Assembly: GCF_932294415.1 (NCBI RefSeq)
Contig: NC_065542.1
Coordinates: forward strand, 45,287,942-45,351,941
DNA from: Quercus robur
Lineage: Eukaryota > Streptophyta > Magnoliopsida > Fagales > Fagaceae
Length of the DNA: 64,000 nucleotides
Direction: 5' to 3'
Below the pieces are notes generated by a model. It saw only the letters and a list, made by a program, of their open reading frames with translations. It ran no database searches and was not told the DNA's origin. Below are positions 11,019 through 23,540 of the stretch, in pieces. Every line of letters begins with the position of its first letter. Within the stretch, counting starts at the first letter, position 1. The position numbers and the translations under genes are program-made.

Positions 11019-12538
11019 AAATTTTTGATGAGTTGAAGCTTGATTTTTGCATTTTGATTTATCAGTTAAAAGGCTATAAATTTTTCCCCCTTGCATATAA
11101 AATAGGGGGCTGAAGGCTTGAGTCAGAAAAAAGTTAGAAGGCAATTTATTCTTTACTATTTAGTGTACTTTGAGATATTTTACCCTATCTGGATTCTTAT
11201 CTTTTTCCTTATAAGTAATTAATAAATCTGCGACAAATTCACCAAATTCTATCTATTTTTGGTTGTCAGTTTGCAATTGTAAGGACATTACAAATATGTT
11301 CCAACCTCTTTTTTTTTTTCGTCAATCTTAGTTATTGCATTATTCTCTCCCTAGTCCACCTCTCTAGTTCAACTTTGAGGCAACCACACGTTGATCACTA
11401 GGTTCCTAACAAATGAAATTAGAAAGATGACCTATGATTTTCAAGAATTGCGGCTAATGTTCAACAAAGTTTTTGAGAATTTCAAGGCTTTATGCAAATG
11501 AAGAAGGATGTTAAGAAAATGATTAAAAAAGAGTTACAATCTCTTGATTCAATAGAAATTAAAGAGAAAATTAAGTTTTAAAATATTTTTTCCAAATTTG
11601 ATCAAGTTTGATTGTGGTAAAACTGTGCTTGATCTAAAATTGACTAAGATCTAACCACACGATTAGGAATAATTTGGGTCCATATCAAAGAAAATAAAAT
11701 TCCTTTTAAAATAAATGACTACTCGTGAATTCAAATTGGAGTTAAACTAAGTGAGATATCTCGAAATTGTCAAAACACTCAATATACACTTATTAATTTT
11801 TATTAAATATTGGATGTAAATTTTACATTGGTTGTCTTTCAGTGCACACAATACATATTTGAAATCCAAAGCTTTATAAAGGGACATTTAAGGCTTTGCT
11901 CCATACAGAATCTCCACCTTAGTCTATTGAACCTAACTCTCTACCTAACAGCCCAACTCAGAACATGTCCACTATCAGGTCCATTTTTATTGCAAAAAGT
12001 CCCTTAAGGCACTTTAGTCTTTATCAAATGGATCATTCGTGAATAACAATAAAATTGTCCAAGGCCCAGCGTCCGAATACAAATCCTGGTTTAAGAGCGA
12101 ATAAATATCATCAAGAATCTGTCAAAAGAACCGACTGTACTATATAACCTATCCTGTTAGAAAGGCTAATAGGAAGAAATTCAGAAATCAATTTCTGGAT
12201 TATTGAGTTTAGGTATGAATATTGAGAAAGATTTTAAATTCTATTTAGATCGACCGGTTATGAGAATTGTTAAGACAAATATAACAATTAGAATACCTAG
12301 AACATTCCATTCCAAGAGGATTAGAAGAAGTGGACCTGAATGAAAATGTAGGCGTGAAATAAGATTTTCTAATTTCCTCTTGAGAAGAGAAAGAGATCAG
12401 AAGTCATTTGAAATTCCAACACGTGAGAGACTTTAAAGATAAAAGACAGACAAAAAACTTTGACTAACAGTATTCCAACACGTGAGAGACTATAGAGATC
12501 CAGCCCTTCTATCAGGGTATGGAAAATTGGTTACGGTG
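11019..12538. other. Duplicated spacer, no gene seen
   Basis: This is the 3' flank of the MYB gene and intergenic sequence, shared with 20906-22780. No open frame shared by both copies looks coding, and the short frames here are not conserved between the copies. About 300 bp present in copy 2 (about 21955-22255) is missing at about 11950, at an AGCCCA microhomology. Confidence 0.7.
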
Positions 12539-12870
12539 CTTAGTGTTAAATATTATTATTGATACACCATGTTGAATATGTTAGTATGGATGTAGAAGCG
12601 AAAGCATAAAGTATAAAATATAATAACACACGAGGGTTACGTGGTTCAGTCTAACGACTTACATCCACGGAGGAAACCCTAAAGGGCTACATCAATAATA
12701 TATTAGAGTGTAGTACAAATCATGTATTACAATGAATCATAACACGTGTATATATAGTAGACTAAATCCTAGACTAATAGACTTCTAGTACAAGTAGGAG
12801 ACTTGGCTTGTACACAAAGTAGAATTAGGCTTGAACCTAGGTTCCCAAGCTCCTGTTCCGTCCTCGGATC

Positions 12871-13053
12871 CTATACAATACACCCAGAATAATCAAATAT
12901 AATGCGATAACCTAACTCAACTAATTGTCCCACAGAAAATAAATTGTAAGAAAGGTCAAAAACATTAAAGACTCCAAGAATTGAGAGGGTAGAGGTCGCA
13001 CTTTCACCATATTCACAGATGACCTTAAAAATATCATCGCCAATGTCATTCAT
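12871..13053 (-). pseudogene. Copia protease/GAG-pre-integrase remnant
   Basis: About 60 residues on the minus strand resemble the stretch downstream of a copia protease (motifs GVFNVFDLSYNLFSVGQL and RIIFDYSGCIV). They lie inside the short LTR element and are the only coding trace left in it. They show that the element derives from a Ty1/copia parent in minus orientation, in agreement with its primer binding site. Confidence 0.7.
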
Positions 13054-13498
13054 ATGGTTAGTAATGCATTTTATTCCTCTTCTCTCTCAGCTTTATTTGG
13101 TATGTCTCCTTTCTCTTGGCTTATGGATTCCGTTTATTACAATCACATGACTCCTCACTCGTCCTTGTGTTGATGCAACTTTTAATGGTGACTTGACTAT
13201 ACCAGAGAGTTTTGACGGTAGTAGTAGGAAGCCAAAGTAGATGAACGCAGCAAAGAAAAACACTAAGGAAGACAAAGATTGCTCTTAAATATACCGTAAG
13301 AACGGAAAACCATGGCCACAAGAAGGTAGCTCTGATACCATGTCAAATATTAGCATTGATACACCATGTTGAATATGTTAGTATGGATGCGGAATCGAAA
13401 GTATATCCATGGAAGAAACCCTAAAGAGCTACATTAATAATATATTAGAGTGTATTACAAACCCTGTATTGCAATGAATTATAATGTGTGTATATATA

Positions 13499-13795
13499 GG
13501 GTCTGTTTGGATTGAGCTTATTGTTGCTGAAACTGAAAACTGAAAACTGAAAACTGAAAACACTGTAGCAAAATAATTTTTAAATGTGTAAATAGTACCG
13601 TGGGACCCATTTTTAATATTTTTTAATGCGTGAACAGTGTCAGCACAGTATGTGAACAGTGTATTTACTGTTCATAACAATAAAATTTGTCCCCCCAAAG
13701 TCAACAAATGCGGGCCAAAAAAAAAAAGAAAAAAAAAGGAGAAAACTTGACACTAGAAATGTGAACGCAGGATTCATCTGAATCCAAACGCCCTC
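13499..13795. mobile_element. MITE nested in LTR, 297 bp
   Basis: The terminal inverted repeats are GGGTCTGTTTGGATT and, reverse complemented, GAGGGCGTTTGGATT. The flanking ATA (13496-13498 and 13796-13798) is a possible 3-bp target duplication. The sister LTR at 12544 has the uninterrupted site TATATATAGTAGAC, so the borders are well defined. The interior repeats CTGAAAACTGAAAACTG. PIF/Harbinger-like by duplication length, though the target is not TTA/TAA. Confidence 0.8.
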
Positions 13796-13906
13796 ATAGT
13801 AGACTAAATCCTAGACAAATAGACTTAGTACAAGTAGGAGACTTGACTTGCACACAAAGTAGAATTAGGCTTGGATCTATGCTAATGGACTAATATATCT
13901 CTAACA

Positions 13907-14245
13907 CTTAGAAATATCGTAATTTCTCATCCTATATTCCTAAGGCTAAATGCGAGATACAATACTGAAAGAGAGATAAAAATTTCTACTAAAAAATGAA
14001 GGGTGTGTATACATGCTGCTTCAAATGCCATAATTGATGGGGAGTGACAACTTGAGCTATAGTGAGGCCAACACAGAGACTTCCTAAGTACAGCTACTGG
14101 TGCTGGTGGAATTCACCCAATCTTGTATGCATGCCATTTCATATTTCATTCCATTTGTCTATAAATGATCTACGCATTCATTTCCTTGCTAATCCAGGAG
14201 TTGTAAACACATAAAAGATACTACTAGATAACTTATACAAACACT
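13907..14245 (+). other. LRR gene 5' flank, copy 1
   Basis: Nearly identical to 23590-23924. It includes a possible TATA motif (CTATAAATG, about 14159-14167). It probably held the promoter of the receptor-like protein gene before the coding region was lost. Confidence 0.6.
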
Positions 14246-16687
14246 ATGAGGCTAGCATTAATATCTCACTGGTGGAACTCAAAAGTCCCACTCTAGAAAG
14301 CCTAGTACAAAACTTAATCAACCTAGAGAAACTTGATCTCTCTTTGGTAGACATATCTTCTCCAGTTCCAAATCAGTTGGCAAATATATCCTCCCTGACT
14401 GCTCTTGCCCTCCGTGATTGTAGGTTGGTTGGACAATTTCCAATAAGGATTTTGCAGCTACCAAACCTACAGTTTCTTGGGCTAGGGAACAACTTTGATC
14501 TCAAAGGTTATTTACCTCACTTGCATTTGAGCAGTCACCTTAAGCATTTGTCAGTGTGGCATATCGGATTTTCTGGTGAGATACCTGCCTCAATCGAAAA
14601 CCTTGATTCCTTGGAGCATTTGGATCTTGGAGATTGTAAGTTCTCAGGGTTGATTCCCCCTTCACTAGGTAACCTTTCTAAGCTCACTATTCTATACCTT
14701 TCAGGAGATCAATTTAGAGAACAGATGCCTTATTTCTTCTCAAATCTCTACCAACTATTTGTGCTATCAATTTCCTCTTATAACATGAGTAGTGGGAGCT
14801 TGTCATGGCTTAATCAGCTCAACAAAATTATTCATTTGCGCCTTTCCAAAAACAATTTAAGAGAGATCCCACCATCTCTTGCCAATTTCACCCAACTCAC
14901 TGATTTGGATTTAAGCTCTAATGATTTCACTAGTCGCATACCATTTTGGGTTTTCAATCTAACCAAATTAGTTTATCTGGATTTTTCATTAAATGAGTTG
15001 AGTGGTGCCATTTCAAGCTCAATCTCTCAACTTGAGAATCTGGAATCTTGATCTTTTTTCAAATAATTTAAGTGGCACGGTGGAGCTAGACATGCTACTT
15101 GGGCTTAAAAACTTAACAGCATTGTGTGTGTCATTGAACAAATTATCATTGCCCCCCCCCCAAAAAAATTCCAATTCTACTCTTCAAAAGTTCATGATGT
15201 TGGGGTTGGCTTCATGCAATCTGAGTGAGTTCCCGAACTTCTTACAAAATCAAGATAGATTGGGTTCCTTAGATTTAGCCTTCAACAATATTCATGGCCA
15301 GATACCCCAATGGTTTTGGAAAACAAGCACACAAAATCTGGTCTTTTTGGATCTCTCTCACAACTTTCTAACCGGCTCTCAAACTCTTGTTGTTCTTCCC
15401 CGGTCTGGTTTAGAATTTCTAGACATAAGCTCAAACAAGCTCCAAGGATCATTGCCAGTTCCACAATCCCCCATCTTCTTCTATTCAATCTCAAAAAATG
15501 AACTTACAGGAGAGATCTCACCATTGTTTTGCAATTTAATATTTCTTGAAGTTCTTGATTTGTCGGAGAACAACTTGAGTGGAAAAATTCCAAAATGTTT
15601 GGGAAACTTTAGCAATTCTCTCACCATATTGAATTTAAGAAGAAACAACTTGCATGGCATTATTCCTCACATGTGGAAAAGTGGGAACAAATTAAGGATG
15701 ATTCACGTTGGTGACAACAAGTTGAGAGGGCAAGTCCCAAAATCAATAGTCAATTGTATGTTGCTCGAGATTCTTGATCTTGGAAACAACCAGATCAACG
15801 ATAGTTTTCCCTTTTGGTTGGCAACCCTTCCTGAGTTGAAGATTCTCATATTGCGCTCTAATTATTTTCATGGTCCAATAGCAGCTCCTGAATTTAGTCT
15901 TGTGTTCCCTAAATTGCGCATCTTTGACATTTCTTGCAATAGTATCACTGGTAGTCTACCTTCAAAATTCTTCCAAAGTTGGAATGCCATGAAAATTGTT
16001 GATGACGGCCAGTTAGGTTACATGCAAGTAAAGACATTTGTTTTTCAGATGGGATCACTTGGTCATTTTTCTGATCATTATGACTATTCGATGATAATGA
16101 CAAACAAGCACTTGAAAACAAAATATTATAAAATAATAGAAGGCTTGGAAATCATTGATTTCTCACACAACAGATTTGAAGGATTGATTCCAAAATCTAT
16201 TGGAACTCTTAAGAGGCTTCGTGCATTAAACTTATCCAATAATATATTTATTGGTCATATACCATCATACTTGGGACACTTGGCACTACTTGAATCACTA
16301 GACCTTTCTCACAACAAACTCTCAAGAGAGATTTCTTAACAACTAGTACAACTCACTATCCTAGCATCTTTTGACATATCTTATAATAATTTCACAGGAT
16401 CCATACCACGAGGAAACCAATTTGATACATTTCTAAATAGTTCATTTGAAGAGAATTTAGGATTGTGTGGGAACATGTTGTCAAGAAAATATGAAAGATC
16501 GCCTTTAACGTTCAAAGAGAATCTAGAGTACTCTAGATCTTCAATTGAAATTGATTGGACATTTGTTGTGATTGGATATGGAAGCGGTTTTATAATTGGA
16601 CTAGTTATGGGCCACAAAATGAGCGCTAGGAAACTTGACTGGCTTGTGAACTCGTTTGGAATAAGGAAGCAGAAATGGCAAAGATAG
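14246..16687 (+). pseudogene. LRR receptor-like protein (RLP) pseudogene, copy 1
   Basis: It encodes the C-terminal two thirds of a Cf-9/HcrVf-type receptor-like protein. More than 20 LRRs of the LxxLxxLxLxxNxLxGxIP type are followed by a short acidic spacer, a transmembrane segment (about 16555-16615, FVVIGYGSGFIIGLVMG) and a brief basic tail with no kinase. Three lesions are clear by comparison with copy 2 and with the frame. First, a 502-nt out-of-frame deletion right after the first seven codons removes the signal peptide, the LRR N-cap and the first repeats. Second, a 2-nt deletion lies near 15043. Third, an in-frame TAA stands at 16337. The family normally acts at the plasma membrane in pathogen recognition or development; this copy cannot. 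The C-terminal part is absent from copy 2. Confidence 0.9.
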
Positions 16688-16838
16688 AAGAGATGGGGAC
16701 GTTGGAAATAAAATTTCGTGTCCACGTGCGTTCAAATATGTATCTGCTTCTCGCATTACTATATTTTTCTCTTTTTTATATTATCTTTTTTTAGAGGGGT
16801 GGGGACATGGGGCATATGAAAGCACTCCAAAATAGATA

Positions 16839-17099
16839 CTCCCTCTGTCCCACTTTGTTTGTCCTCTATTCCATTTTGGGATGTCCCAAAATATTGTCCT
16901 GTTTCTAAAAATAAAAGTCATTAATTTACTAATGTTCCTATTATATCCCTATTAATTTACTAATTCAATTTTTTGATAAATTTATTTAAGGTTAGTTTTG
17001 GAAATTTATACATTTTTAAAAGGTAAACAAGATACTAAATGATGTTCCCTTAAAAAGTTTGACTTTTCAAATAGGACAAACAAAGTGGGACGGAGGGAG
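16839..17099. mobile_element. Stowaway-type MITE (Tc1/mariner), 261 bp
   Basis: Terminal inverted repeats of 27 bp with one mismatch begin CTCCCTCTGTCCCACTTTG and end in CAAAGTGGGACGGAGGGAG. They are flanked by TA on both sides (16837-16838 and 17100-17101). CTCCCTCYGTCCC termini with a TA duplication are the hallmark of plant Stowaway elements. There is no coding capacity. Confidence 0.95.
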
Positions 17100-17101
17100 T
17101 A

Positions 17102-17559
17102 TAAAACTTAGAGTAATTAAGTATTATCATATATGAATAAGATTCCTTCTTTTCTCTCCTTCTTTCTTTCTTTTTATTTTATTTTATTTTATTTTATTTT
17201 TTATTATATTTAAAATAGACACCATTGGATTTAATATTTATGGTGTTCGTTTCATGATATATATATTTTTTAATTATCAAATTAAGATATTAATTAATTT
17301 CATTTTTTTCTTTTGTACGTGGGATTTGAATCTAAGTCCCTTATTCAGCAATAAAAAAATTTACCAATGTAATCAACTTGAACTCACCCCTATAAGTGTT
17401 GCTTAACATGCTACGTGGTGGTTATCTCTTTATTGTTGATTGGACTGTTATGTCTTAGCACTGGCTTGAACTTACTATATTGCAAGTTGCATAAACTATT
17501 AACAAAAAATACAGCAATGAATAGATCCAAGAAGCTGTTTACTTAAAGAGATTTTTCCA
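17102..17559. other. AT-rich intergenic, no gene seen
   Basis: Contains TTTC and TTTTA short tandem repeats at about 17155-17205. No coding feature. Confidence 0.5.
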
Positions 17560-18549
17560 AAGCCTAAGGGTGACATCTCTTGCAGATGAAGCCGTAAAAA
17601 TGTATTGTGACAGTATGGTAGCCTTGGTTCATGCTAAAGATCCTAAGTATCATAGCAAAAGCAAACACATACAGACTCGTTATAATTACGTTTGTCTTGC
17701 TATTACACAAGGAGAGGTGATCCTCCAACATATCTCCAAGGGGTGTGCAGAAAACCCACCGACCCGCCAAACCTGACCCAACCCAACCCGACCCGCCGGG
17801 TTGGGTTGGTTTTTAAGGCTTGGTGGGTTGAGTTGGGTTACAAAAAAAAATTTTATAGCGGGTCGGGTTAGGTTTGGGTTATAAAATTACAAACCCGCCA
17901 AACCCGACCCGAGCCACCCATATTTAATATATATTTAAAATATATTTTATATTTAATAATTTTTTTTAAATTAATTGTAAGGCACTTATATATATATTTA
18001 AATATATATTATATATTTAATAATAATAAAAAACCAGCTGTAGAGCAGCATTTCCTCAGTTCCTTCTACTAATACTAATTTAATATATATATAATATATT
18101 ATATAATTAATAAATTTTTTTAAATAACCAGTTCTTCTTATCCTATATAAAAGCCAATTAGTTCACACAAATCCTAATAAATTACTATTGTTATTTAGTG
18201 AATAGTATTGTTTGCCTTTAAGGAGTTACATTTATATTAATTTTTAGGTTTTTTTTAATATATTAATATTTATATTATTTTTCTACTCAATTTAATAATA
18301 TTAATAATAAAAATTTGTCAAACCCATGGGTTCAACCCGACCCAACCCGACCCATGTGAGTTGGGTTGGGTTGGGTTGAATTTTTTTTGACTCACCATGG
18401 TGGGTGGGGACAAAAAATCCTCTCAACTCGACCCATGCACACCTCTAATATCTCCACTATCTGGATGGTGGTTCATCCACTTACTAAAGCCATTGCTGGA
18501 GATGCTTTTCAGGCTCATGTTAGGTGTTTGAGACTTTGTAGGATTTGAT
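17560..18549 (+). pseudogene. Ty1/copia RNase H C-terminal fragment split by a hAT element
   Basis: The reading 17570-17737 (motifs EAVKMYCDSMVALVHAKDP, HSKSKHIQTRYNYV and GEVILQHIS) resumes in the same frame after the hAT insertion, from 18456 (VVHPLTKAIAGDAFQAHVR), to a stop at 18546. This is the usual end of copia RNase H, where a catalytic-fold segment, HI.TRYH and D.LTK motifs close the polyprotein. Everything upstream (gag, protease, integrase, RT) is missing. The LTR of the same element is probably 19663-20160. Confidence 0.85.
17738..18447. mobile_element. Non-autonomous hAT element, 710 bp
   Basis: The 8-bp duplication ATATCTCC flanks it (17730-17737 and 18448-18455). Its removal restores the copia reading frame exactly. 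The ends are AAGGGGTGTGCA and, reverse complemented, TAGAGGTGTGCA. Both subterminal regions are dense arrays of CCCAACCCGACCC and its complement (17760-17910 and 18325-18435), with an AT-rich centre. There is no transposase frame. Length, duplication size and termini fit the hAT superfamily. Confidence 0.9.
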
Positions 18550-19662
18550 ATGTTTTTGGATACCTTATGGACATTTATGTTTATTCATACTTTATGCAAT
18601 AATGATGTTATTCATTTTGATTCATCTTGTGATGTGATTGATATTGCATATTGATCACACATTTTTTGAGATTATGTCACCAGGCTTAGATCGGTCTACT
18701 CACATAGACGATCACCCTAGCGCTTGAGTAGCGAGTAGGATGAGACATAGTGATCACTTTGTTTTTCTATAAATCAAGTAAGTGATCATCTTGACGCTTA
18801 GGGAGGCATGCAAGATAATATAATGAATGTCACCTTAGCTAGGCTAAGATGAGATTTATGGGAGTCGCACTTGAGGTGTATCCACAACTTCATGAAACCT
18901 GAATAAAGCCAAATGTGAGATCTTGGACAGGAACTTGATGTGTAACTGTGCTGGGAAACTCAAGTTGGTTGCCTTTGTGGCAATTGGACTAAGATTTGTA
19001 CGGTATTTGAGTGTGGCAAGCCCAGATGAGTGGGAGCTCCACCATAGCATATAAATTATACTGTATATGCTATAACAGACCACTTAAGGGAGGGATTGGA
19101 TAGATCCCTACTCTGTCACTATGTGAGCCCTAGTTGACCATTATATGGTCCATTCTGTGCCCTTTTCAACCTAGAACTATGTCATGAAGTGAATGGTTGA
19201 TGTCACTACTTTAGCATGTCATCTCAGGGCCATGATATATACGGTCTCACGGATTATGTCTAGGAAAGCGGTCAAGTATGAATGAATTGACATAAGTGTT
19301 TGGAGAAGGCTATTTAGAACACACCATTTATTTTATGGCTCATAGCCTAGGCGATTATGAGGAATTTGTTTTTCAACATAATCATGAGCATATTATATGG
19401 TATAGGATCAAGTGTTGTTTTGAGTTTTGAACTCATGGGGGATTAAAGAAACTTGATCGGGTGTGATAAAATAATCTGGGGCATAGACAAGATATTATGA
19501 GTGATGTACTATGTTAGTTTAGATGGTGACTTAATATAGTACTCCTACCTTACACCTTCTTGTCAAGTCACACACTCCATTTTTCTGTATAAAGAGAGGA
19601 TTGGACAAGAGATTGAGAGGAGCCAGTTCTGACTGTAGTACTTAGTGTGGACAAGTGGGAAA
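18550..19662 (+). mobile_element. Copia 3' internal region before LTR
   Basis: Non-coding stretch between the RNase H stop and the LTR. It ends in the purine run ACAAGTGGGAAA directly before TGTTAGAA at 19663, which fits a polypurine tract. No further gene is visible, and a short minus-strand open frame near 18856-19083 has no recognisable features. Confidence 0.65.
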
Positions 19663-20160
19663 TGTTAGAATTTGGCTGGTTTTGACCTAACCCATAAACC
19701 ATGACCCATGGATCATCCATATAGGTTATCTGATAAGTAAGTTTAAATTTAAACTTAACAGATATTGATATGAGTTATCAATATTAGTAGTGGAGTAATT
19801 TAAATTTAACAGATGAGATCTTTTAGGGATCACATATATCTGATAGTAAGTGAATCTTTACTAGTATTTAAAATACTCCTACATCAGTTAGATGACAATG
19901 AGTGAACATATGTATAGTTTTTGAGTTTTCTCTCAAAATAAGCCATCTTTTTGAGACACCATCTACTGTTCCCTAGAATTTGGAGTGAGGAAATTAGGAG
20001 AGACTCTAGTAGCCTCTCCTACAACTTGGAGGTGTTCCACAAAGGAGATCGTGAGGAGTTCGTAAAGCAAACAAAGAACAAGATCCGGTAATTTAGTGAT
20101 CTATTCCACCAAAGGTATGTGTCTATATGATCTCTAGTAAAGTATATAGTTTTTTTAACA
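19663..20160 (+). repeat. Copia 3' LTR, about 498 bp
   Basis: It starts TGTTAGAATTTGG after a purine tract and ends TTTTTTAACA. The very next base begins the homology with MYB intron 2 of duplication copy 1. The matching 5' LTR is not in the window, so the element is 5'-truncated. Confidence 0.75.
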
Positions 20161-20609
20161 CTCTGCTTATTAGGACTAATGTCAGTTGATTGGAAATGTG
20201 CAACCTTACTTTACACTCCATAGGCCGGTGGTATCTGCGTTTTTTATAAATCACTGCAAAATTGATTAAAATTGGATTACAATTCTTTGAAGTTCCACAA
20301 ATAGCATGTTGAATTACATGGTGAACTGGAATTATATATATCCTTGATTTGAATCATGATTGCAGCCTCAGATATTTCTAATAGCTAGCCACATATGGCT
20401 TGTTACAGAGTAGATTTCTTTAAGCATGGAATTTTAATTTATTTCTTTTCATTCACCACTAAATGTAAGTACTTCATCTCCTAGGATGTACATAGTATCA
20501 ATTTCCTTCTGTTTCTTGATCTCTTAAATTTCCTTTTTTATATGAATCTTTCGTCTAGCCAAAGCGTCAAACCAGTTTCTTTTTATAATGATTTTGCTTG
20601 TCTTAACAG

Positions 20610-20905
20610 GTGGGAATGCCTGGCAGTGCATTGTTCATCCCAATCGCAATGGTGAATTTTGCCAGCCAAAGTTATTCGTGCTGGTTGCCTGGAACCCAGC
20701 AGACTTTTTGTACTCGTGCTTCTGATATTATTGATCCATCCGATATTCCTTCACTACCGTCTTTCCGTCGCAGTCTCTATCTGATTTAGGCAATAGGCTT
20801 TCATCAATTGCTAGAGATGTTGAAGAGCTTACAATAGGACAGCCTCAGACCTCCCGAGGAATAAATGTAACAACTCGAACATCTGGAGCTATTAGAGTGA
20901 AATGA
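20610..20905 (+). pseudogene. MYB exon 3 copy (pseudogene fragment)
   Basis: This is the duplicated last exon of the MYB gene, preceded by the same CTTAACAG acceptor. Compared with 10725-11018 it has a 2-nt insertion near 20773 (CGCAGTCTCTATC against CGCAATCTATC), which shifts the frame and brings an early TAG. Exons 1 and 2, with the zinc knuckle and the DNA-binding repeat, are absent, because the duplication starts inside intron 2. It cannot make a functional factor. Confidence 0.9.
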
Positions 20906-23540
20906 AAAGTTTTGATGACTTGAAGCTTGATTTTTGCATTTTGATTTAGAGAATCTGTTGGAGTGTGAAAAGTGGGGGGTTTTTCTCTAAAAAATAGATA
21001 TTACCAATCTATTGGAGATGCTCTTAGAAGACTATAATTTTTTCCCCCTTGCGTATAAAATAGGTGGGCTGAAGGGTTGAGTCAGAAAAAAGTTAAAAAG
21101 GCAATTTATTCTTTACTATTTACACTATCTGGGTTCTTATCTTTGTCCCTTAAAGTAATTAACAAACCTGTGGCAAAATCACCAATTTCTATCTATTTTT
21201 TATTATGTCACAGTTTGCAATTGTAAGATCATTGCTAATATGTTCCAACTTTTTTTTCTTTGGCGTCAATCTTAGTTATTGCATTATTCTCTCCTAGTCC
21301 ACCTCTCTATTTCAACTTAGAGGCAACGACACGTTGATCGCTAGTTTCCAAACAAATGAAATTGGAGCTGTCATCTTGATAAGTGTAAAGATGAACTATG
21401 ATAAGATTTGCAAGAATTGCGGCTAATGTTCAACAAAGTTTTTGAGAATTTCAAGGCTTTATGTAGATCTCACAAGGCTATGGAGGAAGGACCCTAAAAC
21501 TTGAAGAAGGATGTTAAGAACATGATCGAAGAAGAGTTACAATCTCTTGATTCGATGGAAATTAGAAAGAAAATTAAGTTTTAAAATATTTTTTTCCAAA
21601 TTTGATCAAGTTTGATCATGGTAAAACTGAGCTTGATCTAAAATTGACTAAGATCTAACCACACGATTGGAAATAATTTGAGTTCATATCAAAGATAATA
21701 AAATTCCCTTTAAAATGACTGTTCGTGGATCTAAATTGGAGTTAAATTAAGTGAGATATCTCGAAATCGCCAAAACGTCTAACATATAGTTAGTAATTTT
21801 TACTAGATGTTGGAGGTAAATTTTATATTGGTTATCTTTCAATGCACACAATACTTATATGAAATCCAAACCTTTATAAAGGGGCACTTAAAGCTTTGCT
21901 TCATACAAAATTTCTACCTTAGTCTACACAACCCAACTCTCAACCTAACAGCCTAGTCTTGCTACCAGCCCACCGTATATTAGGCTTGGACACCGTCTGA
22001 GAGCCCATGAGAGTAGCCCAACACTATCCTCACAAAATTTGCAACATTTGTCAGACCGCAATCCAATGCCACCCCAACACTTATATAGCATGATCCAACA
22101 ACGCAACACAAGCCCAATATCACATCGCCCTCACTTGTATAGCATCATACAAATACGCTCTTAATTGATGGACAGACCAGGTTTGCTTTTCACAACGTTT
22201 CTTGCCCACTGCACAACAACCAGCCCACGGCCCAGCATGTTAGACCACCATATAGCCCAACTCAGAACATGTCCACTATCAGGTCCATTTTTATTGAGAA
22301 AATTCCCTTAAGGCCCTTTAGTCTTTATGAAATGGATCATTCGTGAACAACAATAAAATTATCCAAGGCCCAGCGTCCAAATACAAATCCTGATTTAAGG
22401 GTGAATAATAATAATATCATCAAGAATCTGTCAAAAGAACCAACTGTACTATATAACCTATCATGTTAGAAAGGCTAATGGGAAAAAAATTCAGAAATCA
22501 ATTTCAGGATTATTGGGTTTAGGTATGAATATTGAGAACCATTTTTAATTCTATTTAGATTGACCAGTTATGAGAATTGTTAGGACAAATATAATAATTA
22601 GAATACCCAGAACATTCCATTCCAACAGGATTAGAAGAAGTGGGCCTGAATGAAAATGTAGGCGTGAAATAAGATTTTCTAATTTTCTCTTGAGAAGGGA
22701 AAGAGATCAGAAGTCCTTTTAAATTCCAACATGTGAAAGACTTTAAAGATAAAAAACAAAGACAAAAAACTTTGACTACAGAAACCCCAGAAACACGACG
22801 TGACCTACAATAAATGGAAGATGCACATGAATGGATTCAATTTCAATGACCCTTTTCTTGGATTAAGTGAATGAGCTCAAAATGGACGCTAAAGAACAAC
22901 TTACACTCCTTTCTTTCTAGGAAGGTTGCAATTACAAACTAACAGTTGCTATCCCACTTGACTGTTGTTTTCTTTCTAGAATCTTGGTCTTTTCTGAGTT
23001 GTATTTGTTTCTTGTTGTTGCTAGTTGGCCATAATATTTGCTGTAAACAAACTAACTTAATTAAGATTTCCAACTTGGGTGTAGTGATTTTAAGTGAAGT
23101 CACAATTTCTTTTTCTTTTATTTTTTAGATTGCATAAAACAATTTATGTGTAATAAACATAGCCCATGATCCAAAATAAATATACTCTTTGTTAGGTTAA
23201 AGAAAAATAGTGTTTTCACAAATGCACGAGCTTTATACTGTTTGGTGTTATTGAATTTTTCATAGGCGAAGAAATTTGCCTTTCAGCAAATAGTTTATTT
23301 TCTGGCACAAAAATGAAGCTAGAGGCTAGCAAGGAACAAAGCCAGGGTTGTAGTATATTACTTGTATTTTTTTTTTTAATAGATATAATAATAATATTTC
23401 AAATTTATACCAACATATTTTTTTTAAATTTTTTATTTTTTTTATTGTCGAATAAAAATTCTATCTCCAACCTATTATTTAATTGATTTTCATTTTGTTA
23501 CTATAAAGTCTTGGTCTTGGTCTTATATTTTCTTTAAGTC
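20906..23540. other. Duplicated spacer (copy 2), no gene seen
   Basis: Matches 11019-12538, with 300 and 760 bp of additional sequence. No conserved open frame is found. One small MITE (20949-21023) is listed separately. Confidence 0.7.
20949..21023. mobile_element. 75-bp MITE (PIF/Harbinger-like)
   Basis: It is flanked by TTA on both sides (20946-20948 and 21024-21026). It is absent from the corresponding place in copy 1, where GATTTATCAG is uninterrupted. The ends GAGAATCT and (reverse complement) GAGCATCT are short inverted repeats. The TTA duplication suggests a PIF/Harbinger-type element. Confidence 0.75.

Larger units (their letters stand above)
12544..13906 (-). mobile_element. Short deleted Ty1/copia element (TRIM/LARD-like)
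   Basis: It is flanked by the 5-bp duplication CTTAG (12539-12543 and 13907-13911). The corresponding site in duplication copy 2 has no element. Ends are TG..CA. On the minus strand the 5' LTR is 13341-13906 (with a nested MITE). It is followed immediately by a primer binding site reading TGGTATCAGAGC (13340-13329), a short leader and a gag-pol remnant. The other LTR starts at 12544 and is recognisable to about 12840. Internal length is only about 500 bp, so the element was either born deleted or lost most of pol. Confidence 0.85.
10263..15440 (+). repeat. Segmental duplication, copy 1
   Basis: Starting in MYB intron 2 at about 10263, the sequence through MYB exon 3, the downstream spacer and the first half of the LRR gene recurs in the same order and orientation at 20161-25614. 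Correspondence can be followed base by base. For example, exon 3 is at 10725 and 20610, the LRR start ATG at 14246 and 23925, and the breakpoint ATAAGCTC at about 15430 and 25614. Copy 1 is broken by an LTR element (12544-13906). It lacks about 300 bp near 11950, about 760 bp near 12470 and 502 bp of the LRR gene relative to copy 2. Confidence 0.9.

Noticed and set aside
17755-18435. Telomere-like GGGTT repeats
   Set aside because: Plant telomere repeats are TTTAGGG. These GGGTTGGGTT words are subterminal arrays of a hAT element with an 8-bp duplication.
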